NCBI GenBank assembly: GCA_036873135.1
Contig: JAPTYO010000018.1
Coordinates: 2,790,001-2,854,000 of the forward strand
From: Clarkia xantiana subsp. parviflora
Lineage: Eukaryota; Streptophyta; Magnoliopsida; Myrtales; Onagraceae
Reading direction: 5' to 3'
Length of the DNA: 64,000 nt
Part shown: positions 22,079 to 33,769 of the stretch, piece by piece
Layout of the letters: every line of letters starts with the position of its first letter
How positions within the stretch are numbered: position 1 is the first letter of the stretch
Position numbers and translations under genes: made by a program
Notes under the pieces: model-generated
Told to the model about the DNA's origin: nothing
What the model saw: the letters and a program-made list of their open reading frames with translations, nothing else
Databases searched by the model: none

Positions 22079-23540
22079 TTCGTCAGGTTCAGACGAACTT
22101 GATGGAGCCTCATCCGCTCAAATGCCATGGTCAGGTTGTGCACGTGATCCTCGGCTTGTCGGGACTTCACCAGCATATCATCCACGTAGGCTTCCATGGT
22201 TTCTCCCAGCATATCTCCAAACAGCTTATTCACCATCCGCTGGTAGGTTGCCCCGGCATTGATCAACCCGAAAGGCATGACATCGTAGTGATAGATGTCG
22301 CTGTCTGCATAGAACGCTGTGTGGGGGGCGTCTTCTTTGGCCATCTTGATCTGGTTGTAGCCTGAATACGCATCCATGAAACTTAACAGCTCATGTCCCG
22401 ATGTAGCATCCACCAGCTGGTCAATCCTCGGGAGTGGATAGCAATCCTTTGGACAAGCCTTGTTCAAGTCGCGGAAGTCCACGCACATTCGCCACTTCCT
22501 GTTAGTCTTCTTCACCAGCACTGGGTTGGCAACCCAAGTCTGGAATCGGAGCTCCTTAATGAAACCAGCATCGAGCAACCTGCCCACCTCCTGTTGGATC
22601 GCGATCTTCTTATCCGTGCCCATCGGACGCCTTTTCTGTGTGATAGGCTTGATCGCGGGGTCTATTTTCAGCTCGTGTACGATCACGTCGGGGCTGATTC
22701 CTGGCATATCGCTGGGGGACCAGGCAAACAGCTCTTTGAACTCTTTCAGCAACTCCACCAATTTTTGGGCTGTCTCCTCAGTTAGAGCAGACCCGATTTT
22801 CACCTTCCTCTGGGGTCCGTCGATCTCGACTTCTTTCAGATCTTCTACGGGGGCGGGACGCCCAAACTCTTCTCTGGGATCTGTGTCTGTCTGGAGGACA
22901 GTCATGGCCTCTCGCCTCCTCCTCCGGGTGGCATAAACATAGCATTTTCGGGAAGCCACCTGGTCGCCCTTGACCTCTCCGACCCCGTGGTCAGTCGGGA
23001 ACTTCATCTTCTGGTGCACAGTCGAGGCAACCGCCATCAGGGGATTGATGGTGGTTCTCCCGATAATTGCGTTGTAGGTCCCCGCGGAATCAACCACGAC
23101 AAACTCCACGTTCCTCCTTTCTGATTTCCACCCGCTACCAAACTCCACTGGTAAGGTGATCACTCCTAGCGGGTAGGAGGTTGAGCCAGAGAACCCGACC
23201 ATCGGGAAGTTTGCCTCCTTTAGATCTTTCTTCGTCTTCCCCATAGCTTCCAGCGCGTCCATGAATAGAATGTCGGAGGAGCTCCCTCCGTCAATTAGAA
23301 TTCTCTTCATCTCGAACCCGTCTACGTCCAAAGTTACTACTAAGGCATCGTCGTGCGGGGTCTCCACGCCTATGAGGTCTTCCGACGAGAAGGAGATTAC
23401 CATCTCTTCTTTCAAGGTCCAAGATCGAGACCTCTTACCTAGCACCACCGCCGTAGGAATCCTAGAGGCGTAAACCTCTCGGGCGGATGAGGTATCACCT
23501 CCAGCAGCAAATCCTCCATGAATCACTTTGATGACTCGTC
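22055..23540 (-). pseudogene. TatC protease and reverse transcriptase
   Basis: Protease: from VIHGGFAAGG near 23530, active site ILIDGGSSSDIL near 23300, end GVGEVKGDQ near 22975. RT: ADAG-type fingers (RMCVDFRDLNKACPKD), palm (SFMDAYSGYNQI, MPFGLINAGATYQR) and the catalytic YVDD at about 22194-22183. It makes the cDNA and cleaves the polyprotein. The frame is open from 24228 to 22060; it then shifts by a one-base loss in an A run within KCAFGVHSG. Confidence 0.93.
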
Positions 23541-25150
23541 TTTCTTTGCGAACACCGGATGACTCTGGATCAGTTCTCTTCTTCTTCGGGGACCGATCGC
23601 GGGATCGGGAACGGGACCGCGATCGGGACCGCGATCGGGACCGAGAGCGGGACCGGCATCGTTTGTCCCCAACGAACTCCTTGAGCTTTCCCTTCTGGAT
23701 TAGCTTTTCAATCTCCTTCTTCAGCTCCCGACAGTGATTGGTGTCGTGGCCATTTGCGCGGTGAAACCGACAATAGCGATCTGTGCGGGAACCCAGGAAT
23801 TCTCCATCTTTCTTCGGGGGGTACCTGGAGATACCTTGTCGTTCCGTCACTGTCAGCACTTCCGCCATGGAGAAGTTGAGAGGAATGTCAAAATCCTCCC
23901 GCTTGTCTTTTCTTGAAGAACGTCTGTCGTCCTTCCGACCAGAGCGACCTCGGTCCCGACTGCCCTCAGGTTTGCCCTTTGACTTACGATCGTCGAAAGG
24001 CTTGCTCGCCTGCTTCCCTTTATTCGATTTTGGGGGCTCCAATTCTCCCGCGGCTATCTTTGACTCCTGGACATCGATCTGCCGCTTCACCCTCTTCTGT
24101 AATGCTTCCATATTCCACACAGCTTTCTCAGCCACGCTGTGCATCAGGTCGGAGCCATAGGGGGCTGTCAGGTTCCGAATAAAGGTGCGGATGGTCTCGC
24201 CCTCCGAGATTTCCTCGTCTATCTATGCTACACTGGCGGTGTACCGCTGGTAATAGTGTGCCAGCGACTCGTCGGGCTCTGCACCACCTGGGTTAGGGAC
24301 CTCACGCTCTTCAACAAACGTCTGCGGCCCTGGTATTGTCGAATGAAGCGGTCGTGCATGTCCGCCCAACAGGTAATGCAGCCTGGGGGCAGGCTAAAGA
24401 ACCAGGTCAGGGCTCTTTCTCCAAGTGTGTTTGGGAACAGTGTATACACTATATCTTCATTCGGGGCTCTACCCAGACACGCCATAAGATGCTTCTGGAC
24501 ATGACGGACTGAATCTCCTTCGCCATCATATTCCTTAATCTCGGGGATACCCAGCCCAGGCGGGGCGAGGGTGTCTATTAGTCGGGGAACGAAGGGATGA
24601 GTGGATCGATCCCTCGGCTCCGACACCAGCGGCTTCTGTTCTCCCATACAGATGTTCACGATCTTTACCACCTGGTCGGGAGTGATGGGACCATTCAGGG
24701 GAATGGTCCTGTGTTGTACTGGTCCTGGCCCGTCAACCACGAACCTCTCCGGCTGACTAGTTGCCCTGCCTCTGTCTTGGCCTTGGGGCGGGGCTTTCTG
24801 CGCGTTCCGACCCTCTGTTGGTAGGGTTGCTTCCTCCAGCGGGGGCATCTCCTCCTGCCTCCTCGCAGACTCTCTTCGGTCCAAGAGAGCCTCTACAGCC
24901 GCCAGAAACATGGGCATGGCCTCTGCCATGGCCCTCGTCAAATCTGCAGCTGGGGGAGCCTCCTGCCCCTTGTTATCCTGGTGTCGAGAGGCAACATCTT
25001 CGGGATGCGATCCATTGTGCCCCCTGTCTGGGAGAGCTCAGCCGGGGGATGGTTCTGGTTTTCCCCTTGTTCTGGTACTGAATTCAGGTTCGTTGCAGCG
25101 GGGTGACGGGAACCACCGGATTGTCCTCTTCTGTTCTTGCCAGCCGCCAT
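23541..25150 (-). pseudogene. TatC gag with RS-dipeptide tail
   Basis: Starts ATG 25150 (MAAGKNRRGQSGGS). Frame is lost in a G run near 25035, again near 24289 (one base short within the DESLAHYY region), and meets TAG near 24231. The gag fold is at about 24530-24260 (FPNTLGERALTWFFSLPPG, MHDRFIRQYQGRRRL). A charged region then leads to the knuckle CRFHRANGHDTNHC (about 23772-23731) and directly to an unbroken run of Arg-Ser dipeptides (about 23658-23602) followed by PKKKR. RS tails are known from splicing factors; here an RNA-binding or nuclear-import role is inference. Confidence 0.88.
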
Positions 25151-25186
25151 CGATCGAGTAGAATGCATATCAGCTTTTTGTTTGAT

Positions 25187-25204
25187 TCCCACAGACGGCG
25201 CCAA
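25187..25204 (-). other. TatC primer-binding site
   Basis: Minus-strand TTGGCGCCGTCTGTGGGA directly follows the 5' LTR end ATCCAACA. Confidence 0.8.
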
Positions 25205-25901
25205 TGTTGGATCACGGTGGAACTCCGGTACGGATCTTGACGGCAATCCTAGCTCCTTTGCTCCACGCAATCCTGCAAGAGGGGATAGACCGGGCGGTGA
25301 CCCAGAATCCCTCTCCGATGCTTAAATGAGTACTTCGTCTGACTGGCAAGTAACAGATATCAAAGTGTATTCAACTCAACGTAAGTGATCTGAGGTGACC
25401 TCCTGCCCTTTTATAGGCAAAGAGATGCCTCAGGTACCTGGCGAACCGTTAGGGGTGTTTAGCCCGTATCCCGCATATCTCGTACGTGATCTCGCGTATC
25501 TTAGCCATGCCCCGCGTATCTCGGCCACGCTCCGTGTATCTTAACCACGTTCCGCGTATCCCGGCCACGCCCCGCATATCTTGGCTTTATCCTCTGATAA
25601 CGAGTCCCGACTCCCGTCGGGGACTCCAGAGTTATCTCGTTGTGTCACCGCTCGGGGCCCCTCGTCATCGTGACAGGGCCAATCATTCTCAGGGATTCAT
25701 CATCGGGGCCTACTTAAAGGCTTCTCATCGGGAGCTTCCAGCTCCACTGTCGGGACCGACTCTGTCGGGACCTTGCTTCGTCGGGACTCCCTTCATCGGG
25801 ACCCTCCTCCTAGGTCATCTTGACCCTTACTCTGGGCCTGGTGGGCCTGTTTGCCGTTTCCTCGCCGTTAAAGGGCCTGGCGGCTGTAGTCGGACCCATC
25901 A
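25205..25901 (-). repeat. TatC 5' LTR
   Basis: 697 bp, seven differences from the 3' copy. TATA box on the minus strand at 25409-25415. Drives the genomic transcript toward lower coordinates. The right flank CTTTC (25902-25906) completes the target duplication. Confidence 0.95.
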
Positions 25902-25906
25902 CTTTC

Positions 25907-28358
25907 TTTTTTCATCATCGTTCGAGGCGAACATCTTTCTCTTTGCACCAACTCCTATCATGGCGATTGACACCTGTTTCATTTTCCTTAAGGCATTAAC
26001 ATAGCACTTTCGTGCGGCAGTCTGATCACCTAGCACTTCTCCAATTCCGTGCGGAGTTAGGAACTTCATTTTCTGATGAGCTGTAGATGGCACAATGTCA
26101 TGTGGGTTGATCGTTGTTCTCCCCAGGATGCCGTTATATGCCCCCAGGTTGTCTACTACCACAAATGTGACATCTATATGCAATGCCTTCCACCCGTCTC
26201 CAAGGATAACTGGAAGCGTAATCATGCCCAATGGATAGGTTGCCGCTCCTGCGAAACTGACCAACGGAAACGTACTCGGTGAGAGATCAATTTCCGTTTT
26301 TCCCATCTTCTTAAGCACCTCTATATGCAGTAGATCCGCAGCACTCCCACCATCTACCAGAATCCTTTGCACGTCAAAACCATTGATGTCCATTGTTATG
26401 ACCAAAGCATCATCATGGGGATACACTATGTGTTTCTTGTCGGCGTTTGAGAACGAGATGATTATGTCTTCCTTCTCCGGTTGTCGCCTTTTCTCATACT
26501 TTGGCAGAACTTGCAGCTGTGAGGCATAGACATCTCGAGCGTTAGAAACGCTACCTCCTGCTTCTGGACCACCGTGGATTACGTTGATGACACCACGCTT
26601 TGGCGGCGGTGGGTTTTCGTTGACTTTCTCATTTCCCTTGTTTCCCTTTCCGGGTTGCTCTGCATGGTTCTTCTTTTGTCGTTTGTCGCCTTGGTCGACA
26701 TATTGCTTGAGCTCCCCTTTAAGGATGAAATTGTTTATGTGAAATCGCAAGCTGACGCAGCTGTTTGTTTCATGGCCGTAGACCTAATGGTTTTCGTACC
26801 ATTAATCTTCCTGTTTTCCCAGTGGCCCCTTTCGGAAGTTCGCTGGCTCCCTCCACAAATTATCCTCCTTCATCTTCTTCAGGATTATGGAAAGTGGTGC
26901 ATTCAAAGGAACGCACTCTGCCAGGTTCACTTCTTTTGGTATTTGGAACTCGGGCTGATATGGCCTCTTGTGGGGCTGGAATTGTCTATCTTGCTGAGGG
27001 CCTTGCTGGGGTTTTGCTTGCTTCTCCTTAGTGCGAGATGCGCTAATTTTCGCCTTATGTTGTTCTCTGAATCGATCCAGATCCACAAATTCTTTTACTC
27101 TCGCCGCCAGTTCTTCAAGCGTCTCAGCTGGGCGCCTTGCCATCTTTTCAGCCAGGGCATGTCCTCTTCGGCCTAAATTTGTAATGAAGGCGCGCACGAT
27201 TTCTCCCTCAATGATGTTTCCTTGAATGTCTGAGACGTTTTGATTGAAGCGGATGTAATAATCTGCTAATGACTCATCGTTCTGCTGTGTCACTTCATTC
27301 AACGCGTTCGGCCGTTTAAGGAGTGTGCGCTCTCCCATGTATCTTTGAATGAATTTTGCCTTTAGATATGCCCATGACGTGACGCTTCCGCATGGTAGCG
27401 AGAAGAACCAATGTGCGGCCGTTCCGACGAGAGTGTTAGCAAATGTCATGGCAACGTGATGCGGGCTGTCCGTTCGTCCTAGCAGAGACGTTTTATGTTG
27501 ATGCACATGCTCGATTGGATCTCCTTTCACCCTATATTTTTCACTGCCAATTCTGTAGAGGGCATCTGGAAAGTGACTGTGCACTAATTCATCCGAGAAT
27601 GGGTGCGATGCATTTTCTTCTAGGGCATGCATTCCTTTCATCTTCGATTGCTTCATTTTCCTCTCAATCATCTCTTCTAAGGCCTTAGCCGAGAGACCCG
27701 TGATTGGGATGTCGTTTTCATGTGCGGGTTTCCTCCACCCCTCGTTGCCTGTGCCGGCCTGGCTTCTTGTTTTAGAGTTGTCCTCCTTGTGTGGGCGTTG
27801 TGAACTGCTCACAGGAGGCTGTTTCCACCATACTCCTTGTTGCTTCATGCCAATGCTCGGAGTGCCTGAACTTGCTGGCTCTCGTCTGGTCTGTTGATAG
27901 GCATTTTCTGAATCTCGTACCCCACCTAGGTGTTGCGATTTTTGCTGATTGGCCTCATATGACGCTTCTCTGGCTGGAGCAGCCTGTTCATTATCACGCG
28001 GGGGTGGTGGAGGCGGCGCATAACCTTGATTCTTTAAGATCTCCCTAAGAGCAAGAAGTTCTTCCAATGCTGCCATCATTGCCGGTGTGACTGTAGGCAT
28101 GTTGGCAGCATTGCCTGGCTGCTGCTGCTGTGCTGCCTCAGCTGGCATTCCTGATGGAATTTCTTAATCCTTCCTTGCTCCTTGCTCTTGTGGAGACACG
28201 TTGTTCTGATCTTCTGGCATGAACTGCGTAGGAGGGGCGTTTGCGGACGGAATGGATGAAGTTGTCGATTCTGCGTCCGGTATGTGAGAAGGTCCTGGTT
28301 GACTTCTCGTTGGTTTCATCCTGCTTACACCCGTTTTCTTTGGTCGTCTTCCTGTCAT
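25907..28358 (-). pseudogene. TatB gag-protease
   Basis: Starts at ATG 28358 (MTGRRPKKTG). In-frame TAA near 28162, then 448 open codons, TAA near 26799 and TAG near 26781, all in one frame, and protease to 25907. Gag fold at about 27620-27150 (FANTLVGTAAHWFFSLP, LKAKFIQRYMGERTLL, DESLADYYIRF). The knuckle (VYGHETNSC) has lost its first part to the stops. Protease active site ILVDGGSAADLL near 26350; end [17 protein letters not shown]. The frame runs on into gag2 beyond TatC. Confidence 0.85.
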
Positions 28359-28387
28359 GGCTTACAACACAGCTTTTTGTTCGAATC

Positions 28388-28403
28388 ACTTCAGACGGCG
28401 CCA
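28388..28403 (-). other. TatB primer-binding site
   Basis: Minus-strand TGGCGCCGTCTGAAGT two bases inside the 5' LTR; the TGTGG part seen in TatC is changed. Confidence 0.7.
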
Positions 28404-28405
28404 AA

Positions 28406-29158
28406 TGTTAAGTCTGTTTCCACTTGGGTAGCTTCGGGCTTCTTTTTCACGAACGGGCTCGGGATGTGTGTACAGGAACGGGTACGTCGCGATCCCTGAA
28501 ACACGATCCTCGAACTTAGTCTTTGTTGGGTTCGCTTCACCACTTGGGTTGTTTCAGACTTTTTCCTTCACGATCGGGCTCGAGATATATGTACAAAGAC
28601 GGGAACGCCGCAATCCTTAATACACAATCGCCGAGCGGGGCTCTGATCCTCAACCTTGGACTCTTGATCTTCGAGACCTGCACGAAGGGCAGTAACCAGC
28701 GTGGGGGGGGGGGGGATGCTGGTTGGGCCCACTCCGATGCTCAAGTTAGCACTTTTAGAGAGAGAAAGCCTTAGAGAGAAGTCAGAGCATTCCAAGTCCA
28801 AAAGTGAGGGAATTCTCCCAAATGAGAGACCTAGGCCCCCTATTTATAGGGATCCTAAGGATCATACCTAGTTTGGAATTACCTTATGTCGGTATGTAAG
28901 GAAGACGTATACCGTCATCAAGGCGGACTATGTATGCCCCGACTTCCCGCACTTGGCAATTTAATCGGGGTGAGAGTACGAAGTAAAAATGGTAATCCGG
29001 AGGTCCGGATCGCCTTAGGGCAATTCGGAAGTCCGACGACCCGGGAATTACGCGTATCCAGGACCGTTTTTAGACTTAGGTGTTGTGTAAAAGGGTTTTT
29101 GGGATATTTTACGGGTCCCGAAATGTAATACGAACCCAGATTGGACAGATATCTAACA
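28406..29158 (-). repeat. TatB 5' LTR
   Basis: 753 bp partner of 7315-8065. TATTTATA at 28842-28849. Hairpin arms AACCAGC (28694-28700) and GCTGGTT (28718-28724) enclose a G run that is longer than in the 3' copy. Confidence 0.92.
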
Positions 29159-29163
29159 GTATC

Positions 29164-30356
29164 TTTCGACCCACTATGGTGAGCAGAGAAGGTTGTCCCT
29201 TCACTGCTGTGGTTACTGTACATGATTAGACTCGTGGTGAGTGAGTCCCGTCAACGTCAGATAACCATATACATCTTGTTGACCTTTCATTACGAAGGCC
29301 TCGAGCGGCTTTTACACCAACATCCATGGAGAGAGAGAAGACTATCATGTTCAATCGAAACATTTCTAGCTTTTGCATCCCTGCTTCCACCGAGGCAGAT
29401 GCAAAGGGATACTAAGCAGTAACATTGTCTAGTTGCAATTGAAGTCTTCTTCAACCACTTTGTCTAAGGTTGAATGTATCACGACATACGCGTTCAGTTC
29501 ATTAAAGAACCTACTCCCATTCTTGGGGAAACAAATTATCACATTCATCTCTCATTGTCAAAATCATACGGACTACTATATTCATATGTTGTTGTTCTTT
29601 CCGCTTTCAGAACCGCATCAGAGAAGAGTTCTACACATACTCTTTTCGTTCATCATAATCCACACCATCAAGATTGCGAGATATGTAGAATCAAACTCAT
29701 TCACCGAATTCATACGGACACATTTATAATCGTGCATAATCAGGGAGACAATAAAATTTTGAGAAATAATTGCATACATCAGATATATATTAAGATGGAA
29801 TACGAAAAATAATGATTCCTCAGCCATCTAAACCAACCGACCGCCAGTAAACCGAGGGAAGGGGGTTCGTGAAAGAGTTCACATTAGCGTCGTCTTCAAT
29901 CTAATAGATCAATCTTTTAAAACGGTTGTTCGCAAATCACCGGAACGGGAATTTTAAATATAAGCATACCCGATCTTTGTTTCCTGAGGCCCTTGTTGTT
30001 TTTGAAAAATATTCCGATGAATTTACGCATGCGTATACATTTCTACTTCACAAGCAAATCATCATAGCAAGCCAAATTCATCATCCAAACCACATATCAT
30101 GCATACGCGTCATGCGTCTAATGTTTTGAGGAACTCATGCTAGCATATACATAATTATACTTTCTAAGTAAACTATTACATGCGGCTACATCCTCAACAT
30201 GCCAGCATACGTGTCATACATGAAACTTCCACATCAAACATGCATATCTGGCGACTGGTTTTTGTTTTTTAAAATATTTTAAAACATTAGGGGTTGAGTT
30301 GCAATTCACGCTTACAATCAATTATGCGAATTTTTAGACATGAATCCTAGGCAATT
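29164..30356. other. Unassigned sequence between TatB and TatD
   Basis: About 1.2 kb, AT-rich, with no frame, RNA gene or LTR that I can support. Continuation of the DNA left of TatB (6813-7309). An older decayed element is possible. Confidence 0.4.
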
Positions 30357-30361
30357 GCAAT

Positions 30362-31129
30362 TGTTGGATATACGCCCAAGCTATCACCAATTGGACCCGA
30401 TAAATGGGCCATAATCGAATATAATTCGAAACTTAGAACACGGACAACCGAGGCCCATCGCGTAGGCCCGGAGAACACCCCGAGTGGCAAAATCCACTCG
30501 GGAAGACCCTAAGTGGAAATCCCACCCGGGGGAAACCTAAGAAAGGGACCCTTGCTTGGGTTACCCGAGCAAGGGACCCTCTTGCTCGGGTAACCCGAGC
30601 AAGAGACCCCTTGCTCGAGTAACCCGAGCAAGGTCTTGGGGGTACCCCCATCCGTCCGGACGAGCTCCCCTCGTCCGGACCCCCTCCCCCGGATGATATT
30701 TCGCCCAGGGCTTACCCTTAGAGGCCATACACTTACACTTGATCATGATAAACCCATCTACGGTTGAACCGGGGTCAAAGGAACCTTATTTACGGTCAAG
30801 GCCAACTCATATTACGAACTGCCACAACTGGACCAGAGAACCACTGGAACCGGGGTGGTCTGATAGAAACTCTATAAATAGAGAGCTCATCCCCTCATTT
30901 GAAGGTAATCACTCTCTCTCTCAAAACTCACCCTCTCTCTAAAGCTCTCACTGACTTAAGCTTCAGAGTGGGCTTACCGGGACCCCCCGATGCCCTTTTG
31001 CAGGTAAGCGAGGAAAGGAGAAGGAAACACGGGAATAAATAGCCCACCGAGGAGAAGACCGGGAAGAAGAAGCCCATTAAGGACAAGATCAAGAAGGAGA
31101 AGCCCACAGAGAAGACTCGTGTGCAAACA
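30362..31129 (+). repeat. TatD 5' LTR
   Basis: Begins TGTTGGATATACGCCC, like the outer ends of TatA, TatE0 and TatG LTRs, and ends GTGCAAACA before the primer site. TATAAATA at 30873-30880. U3 has three 30-bp palindromic units (CCCGAGC at 30564, 30594, 30623) and GTCCGGACGAG/CTCGTCCGGAC (30654-30664, 30670-30680). Confidence 0.8.
30541..30680. repeat. U3 palindrome array and GTCCGGACGAG palindrome, TatD LTR
   Basis: Three units of CTTGCTCGGGTAACCCGAGC type, each self-complementary, 30 bp apart, followed by an 11-bp-arm palindrome with a 5-base loop. Mirrors the layout in the TatA LTR although the repeat sequence differs. Confidence 0.8.
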
Positions 31130-31130
31130 C

Positions 31131-31146
31131 TGGCGCCGTCTACTGG
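31131..31146 (+). other. TatD primer-binding site
   Basis: TGGCGCCGTCTACTGG one base after the LTR. Confidence 0.7.
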
Positions 31147-31183
31147 ACTTGAACAAGAAGCACGTTGCTACTACTTGATATCG

Positions 31184-32830
31184 ATGGCAACAACCAAGAG
31201 GCAAGTTGGGGGGTCGAGCAGGCAGCCACCCACGGGAGAAAACGTCCAAGCACCCGCAGGGGGAACAGACAAGTTTCGGTGGTAAAGCAGCAGGCAACCA
31301 TCGACAGAAAATGGGAGGGAGCAAGAAACGAGGAACACCCACCTCCTTAGGAGCAAAATTCCTCAACCAATGCCCACCCGGAACCAACGGTGAACCAGCC
31401 GCAACCTCAGCCACCCCAACAAGCAAGAACATACATCATCACTCCTGAATTAATGGCAGCATTAGAGGAAATGCTAGAAAGAAGGGAGCGTCTAAGAACA
31501 CACGTAAGGCAGGAACAACCAAGGTACCAAGGGTCACCCCCATGGTCGATAGGAGGACACCGGCAGGCATATTCTAACTCCTTGAACCAGCAGCCCCAGG
31601 GAAGGGGATATTACCAGCAAAGAAACCCCAATTACCAGTCAGAAAACGGTCAAGGATATGCTGGACCCCAGAATTACCAAGGATATGCAGCACCCCAGAA
31701 TGACCAAGGGTATGCTGGACTCCAAAATGGCAAGGGTATGCTGGACCTCAAAACAGCCAAGGACATGCTGATCCTCAAAACAACCAACAAAATATTGGCC
31801 CTCAAATTGCAAGGCAACATAACATATCATGAATGGCCCTCACGAAGGAGGAAATTGAGGAGCTAATAGCTAAGAAGATCGAGGATTCGAAGGGATGAGC
31901 AATGCACAAACTAAGAGACAGGGCCTCACACCCTTTCACTCAGGAACTGATCAATGTAATGGTTCCACCGAACGTCACGGCTCGTCATATACCGGACTAT
32001 GTCGGAAAAGGAAACCCAATACAACATATCCAGAAGCACGAATCATCACTTTCGGGAAGAACGTCGGTGGAAGACCATTATGCAATGCTTTTCCCCTAAA
32101 CTCTGGCAGGAAATGCATCATACTGGTTCTTCAGTCTGCCTCAGGTGTCAATCATCTCATGGGCAGACTTGAAGGAAAAGTTTATCCAACAGTACTTAGG
32201 GGAAAGGCAGCTCTTAAAGGGAGACTCCGCACTGGATGATGTAAAGCAAGGGTACGACGAAAGTTTGGCAAGCTACTACACTAGGTTAAACCAGAACATC
32301 TCTTACATAGCAACAGTGTTATCTGAAGGAGAGATAGTTCGGGCCTTCGTAAGAAATCTGGGGCATCGGGGGGGGGGGGGGGGGGTGCTATGGCGGACAA
32401 CGTGGAGGTAATGCCGATCAACTCATTGGAAGAAATGGCTGAGAGAGTAAAAGCTCAATCGATTTGGAGCGCGCACGCTCAAATCGAAAGAAAGGCTATG
32501 AAGTACAGGCAAATGAGAACAAACTAGCAAAAGGAAAACCCCAACAGCCTCAGAACCATCAATAGGCCCCAAGAAGACAAGCGTGGACACCACAGGGAGG
32601 AGCAAGAGCCAACATCCACAACATTGTCTTTACCCCCCCTGACAAGGGAAGCCTCAGTAATGTTGCAAGAGATGAAGAGGCTCAACCTATGGACTCCGCC
32701 AGCGGAAAAAAGAAGAGGAAGGATGAGAAATAACGTAGAACGGTGGTGTGAATACCACAATGCTGATGGACATCACACAGATAACTGATTCAACCTCCAG
32801 CGGGATATCAAAAACCTCATCCAAGAGGGC
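31184..32830 (+). pseudogene. TatD gag
   Basis: ATG 31184 (MATTKRQVGG) then an early TAA. Recognisable gag continues: a Gln/Gly/Tyr repeat region (YAGPQNYQG units, 31650-31800), KKIEDSKG, gag fold (GNASYWFFSLPQ, LKEKFIQQYLGERQLL, DESLASYYTRL, 32100-32370), an 18-G run at 32368-32385 that shifts the frame, and a knuckle near 32747-32788 whose last Cys codon is TGA. Several further stops. It cannot make a full protein. Confidence 0.85.
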
Positions 32831-33709
32831 ATGCTGAAAAGCTTTGTGAAAGATGAAAGAAAAAGAGACGGGAGTCCTCAACCGAGGTACACCGACAAAG
32901 GAAAGGGAAAAGAAAAAATGGAGGACTTCCCTCCCCAACAAACTAGAAAACTGACCATCAATGTCATCCACGGTGGTATAGCAGCGGGGGGAGAAGCCTC
33001 CAACTCAAGAGAGGTATATGTGGCCCAAGTCAATGAAATGCCACCATTCAGGAAACGCCAAAGGCCTGTCGAAAACATGAAGATAACATTCTCGGACGAG
33101 GACTTAGAGTATGTGTTATATCCACATGATGATGCTCTGGTAATCACAATGGATATTGCTGGCAGCAACGTAAGAAGAATATTAGTGGACGGGGGCAGCT
33201 CCACAGACATCCTTCACATCGATGTGGTTAGAGCATTAAGAAGGACAGAGCGAGATCTCAGGCCGGTTAACTTCCCTTTGGTGAGTTTCGCAGGAGCAAC
33301 CATATTCCCTCTGGGGATCATAACCCTTCAAGTAACCTTGGGCGAAGGTTGGACACAAATCCACTTGAAAATAACCTTTGTGGTGGTTGAAGAGCTAGGG
33401 GCATATAACGAAATATTGGGCCGCACAACCATCAATCTAAATCGCATAGTCCCATCAATCGTCCACCAAGAGATGAAGTTCCCGACACCAAATGGCATTG
33501 GAGAGGTACTAGGAGACCAAGCAGCATCAAGAAAATGCTACTTGAATGCCATGAGGAGAAGGGCACAACAGAGACTACCTTTCGCCCCAAGAGGAAATAT
33601 GAAGGGAAAAGTCAAGCAAGGATTGAAGAACATGATGAATGCGATGAAAGAAGCAATAACCCACCTCCTATGTGTGACAAGGGAGGCTTTCAAGAAGAGG
33701 AAAAGGTAA
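32831..33709 (+). CDS. TatD protease region
   Basis: Open for 292 codons. [20 protein letters not shown] leads the protease; active site [12 protein letters not shown] near 33180; ends [18 protein letters not shown] and a basic tail, TAA at 33707. The next module lies in the same frame past this stop. Cleavage of the gag polyprotein is the family role. Confidence 0.8.
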   Translation: MLKSFVKDERKRDGSPQPRYTDKGKGKEKMEDFPPQQTRKLTINVIHGGIAAGGEASNSREVYVAQVNEMPPFRKRQRPVENMKITFSDEDLEYVLYPHDDALVITMDIAGSNVRRILVDGGSSTDILHIDVVRALRRTERDLRPVNFPLVSFAGATIFPLGIITLQVTLGEGWTQIHLKITFVVVEELGAYNEILGRTTINLNRIVPSIVHQEMKFPTPNGIGEVLGDQAASRKCYLNAMRRRAQQRLPFAPRGNMKGKVKQGLKNMMNAMKEAITHLLCVTREAFKKRKR

Positions 33710-33769
33710 GAGCCCAATAAACAGGATGTGGAAGAGGTCGAAGAGAATGCATAGGAAGAAAGAAATAAA

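Larger units (their letters stand above)
14585..25901 (-). mobile_element. TatC: complete autonomous-type Ty3/gypsy Tat element
   Basis: LTRs 14585-15281 and 25205-25901, both 697 bp, differ at seven sites by eye. A perfect CTTTC duplication flanks it (14580-14584 and 25902-25906). On the minus strand: 5' LTR, primer-binding site, gag, PR, RT, RNase H (native plus archaeal-type), integrase, 26-bp tandem array; on the plus strand near the 3' LTR an antisense spliced gene with its own TATA. It is inserted in the TatB polyprotein gene between protease and gag2. Polyprotein is interrupted by four single-base losses and one stop. Confidence 0.95.
7315..29158 (-). mobile_element. TatB: pol-less Ty3/gypsy element interrupted by TatC
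   Basis: LTRs at 7315-8065 and 28406-29158 begin TGTTAAGT and end ATCTAACA on the plus strand. Flanks GTATA (7310-7314) and GTATC (29159-29163) form a 4-of-5 target duplication. TatC with one CTTTC copy removed leaves about 10.5 kb. Minus-strand order: 5' LTR, primer-binding site, gag-PR (28358-25907), then in the same frame across the TatC site a second gag module (14579-13957), spacer, antisense gene (plus strand), repeat array, 3' LTR. No RT, RH or INT is present. LTR divergence counted by eye is about 4-5%. Confidence 0.88.

Noticed and set aside
29164..30356. Possible host gene in the unassigned spacer
   Set aside because: Only short AT-rich frames without recognisable domains or splice-linked exons.
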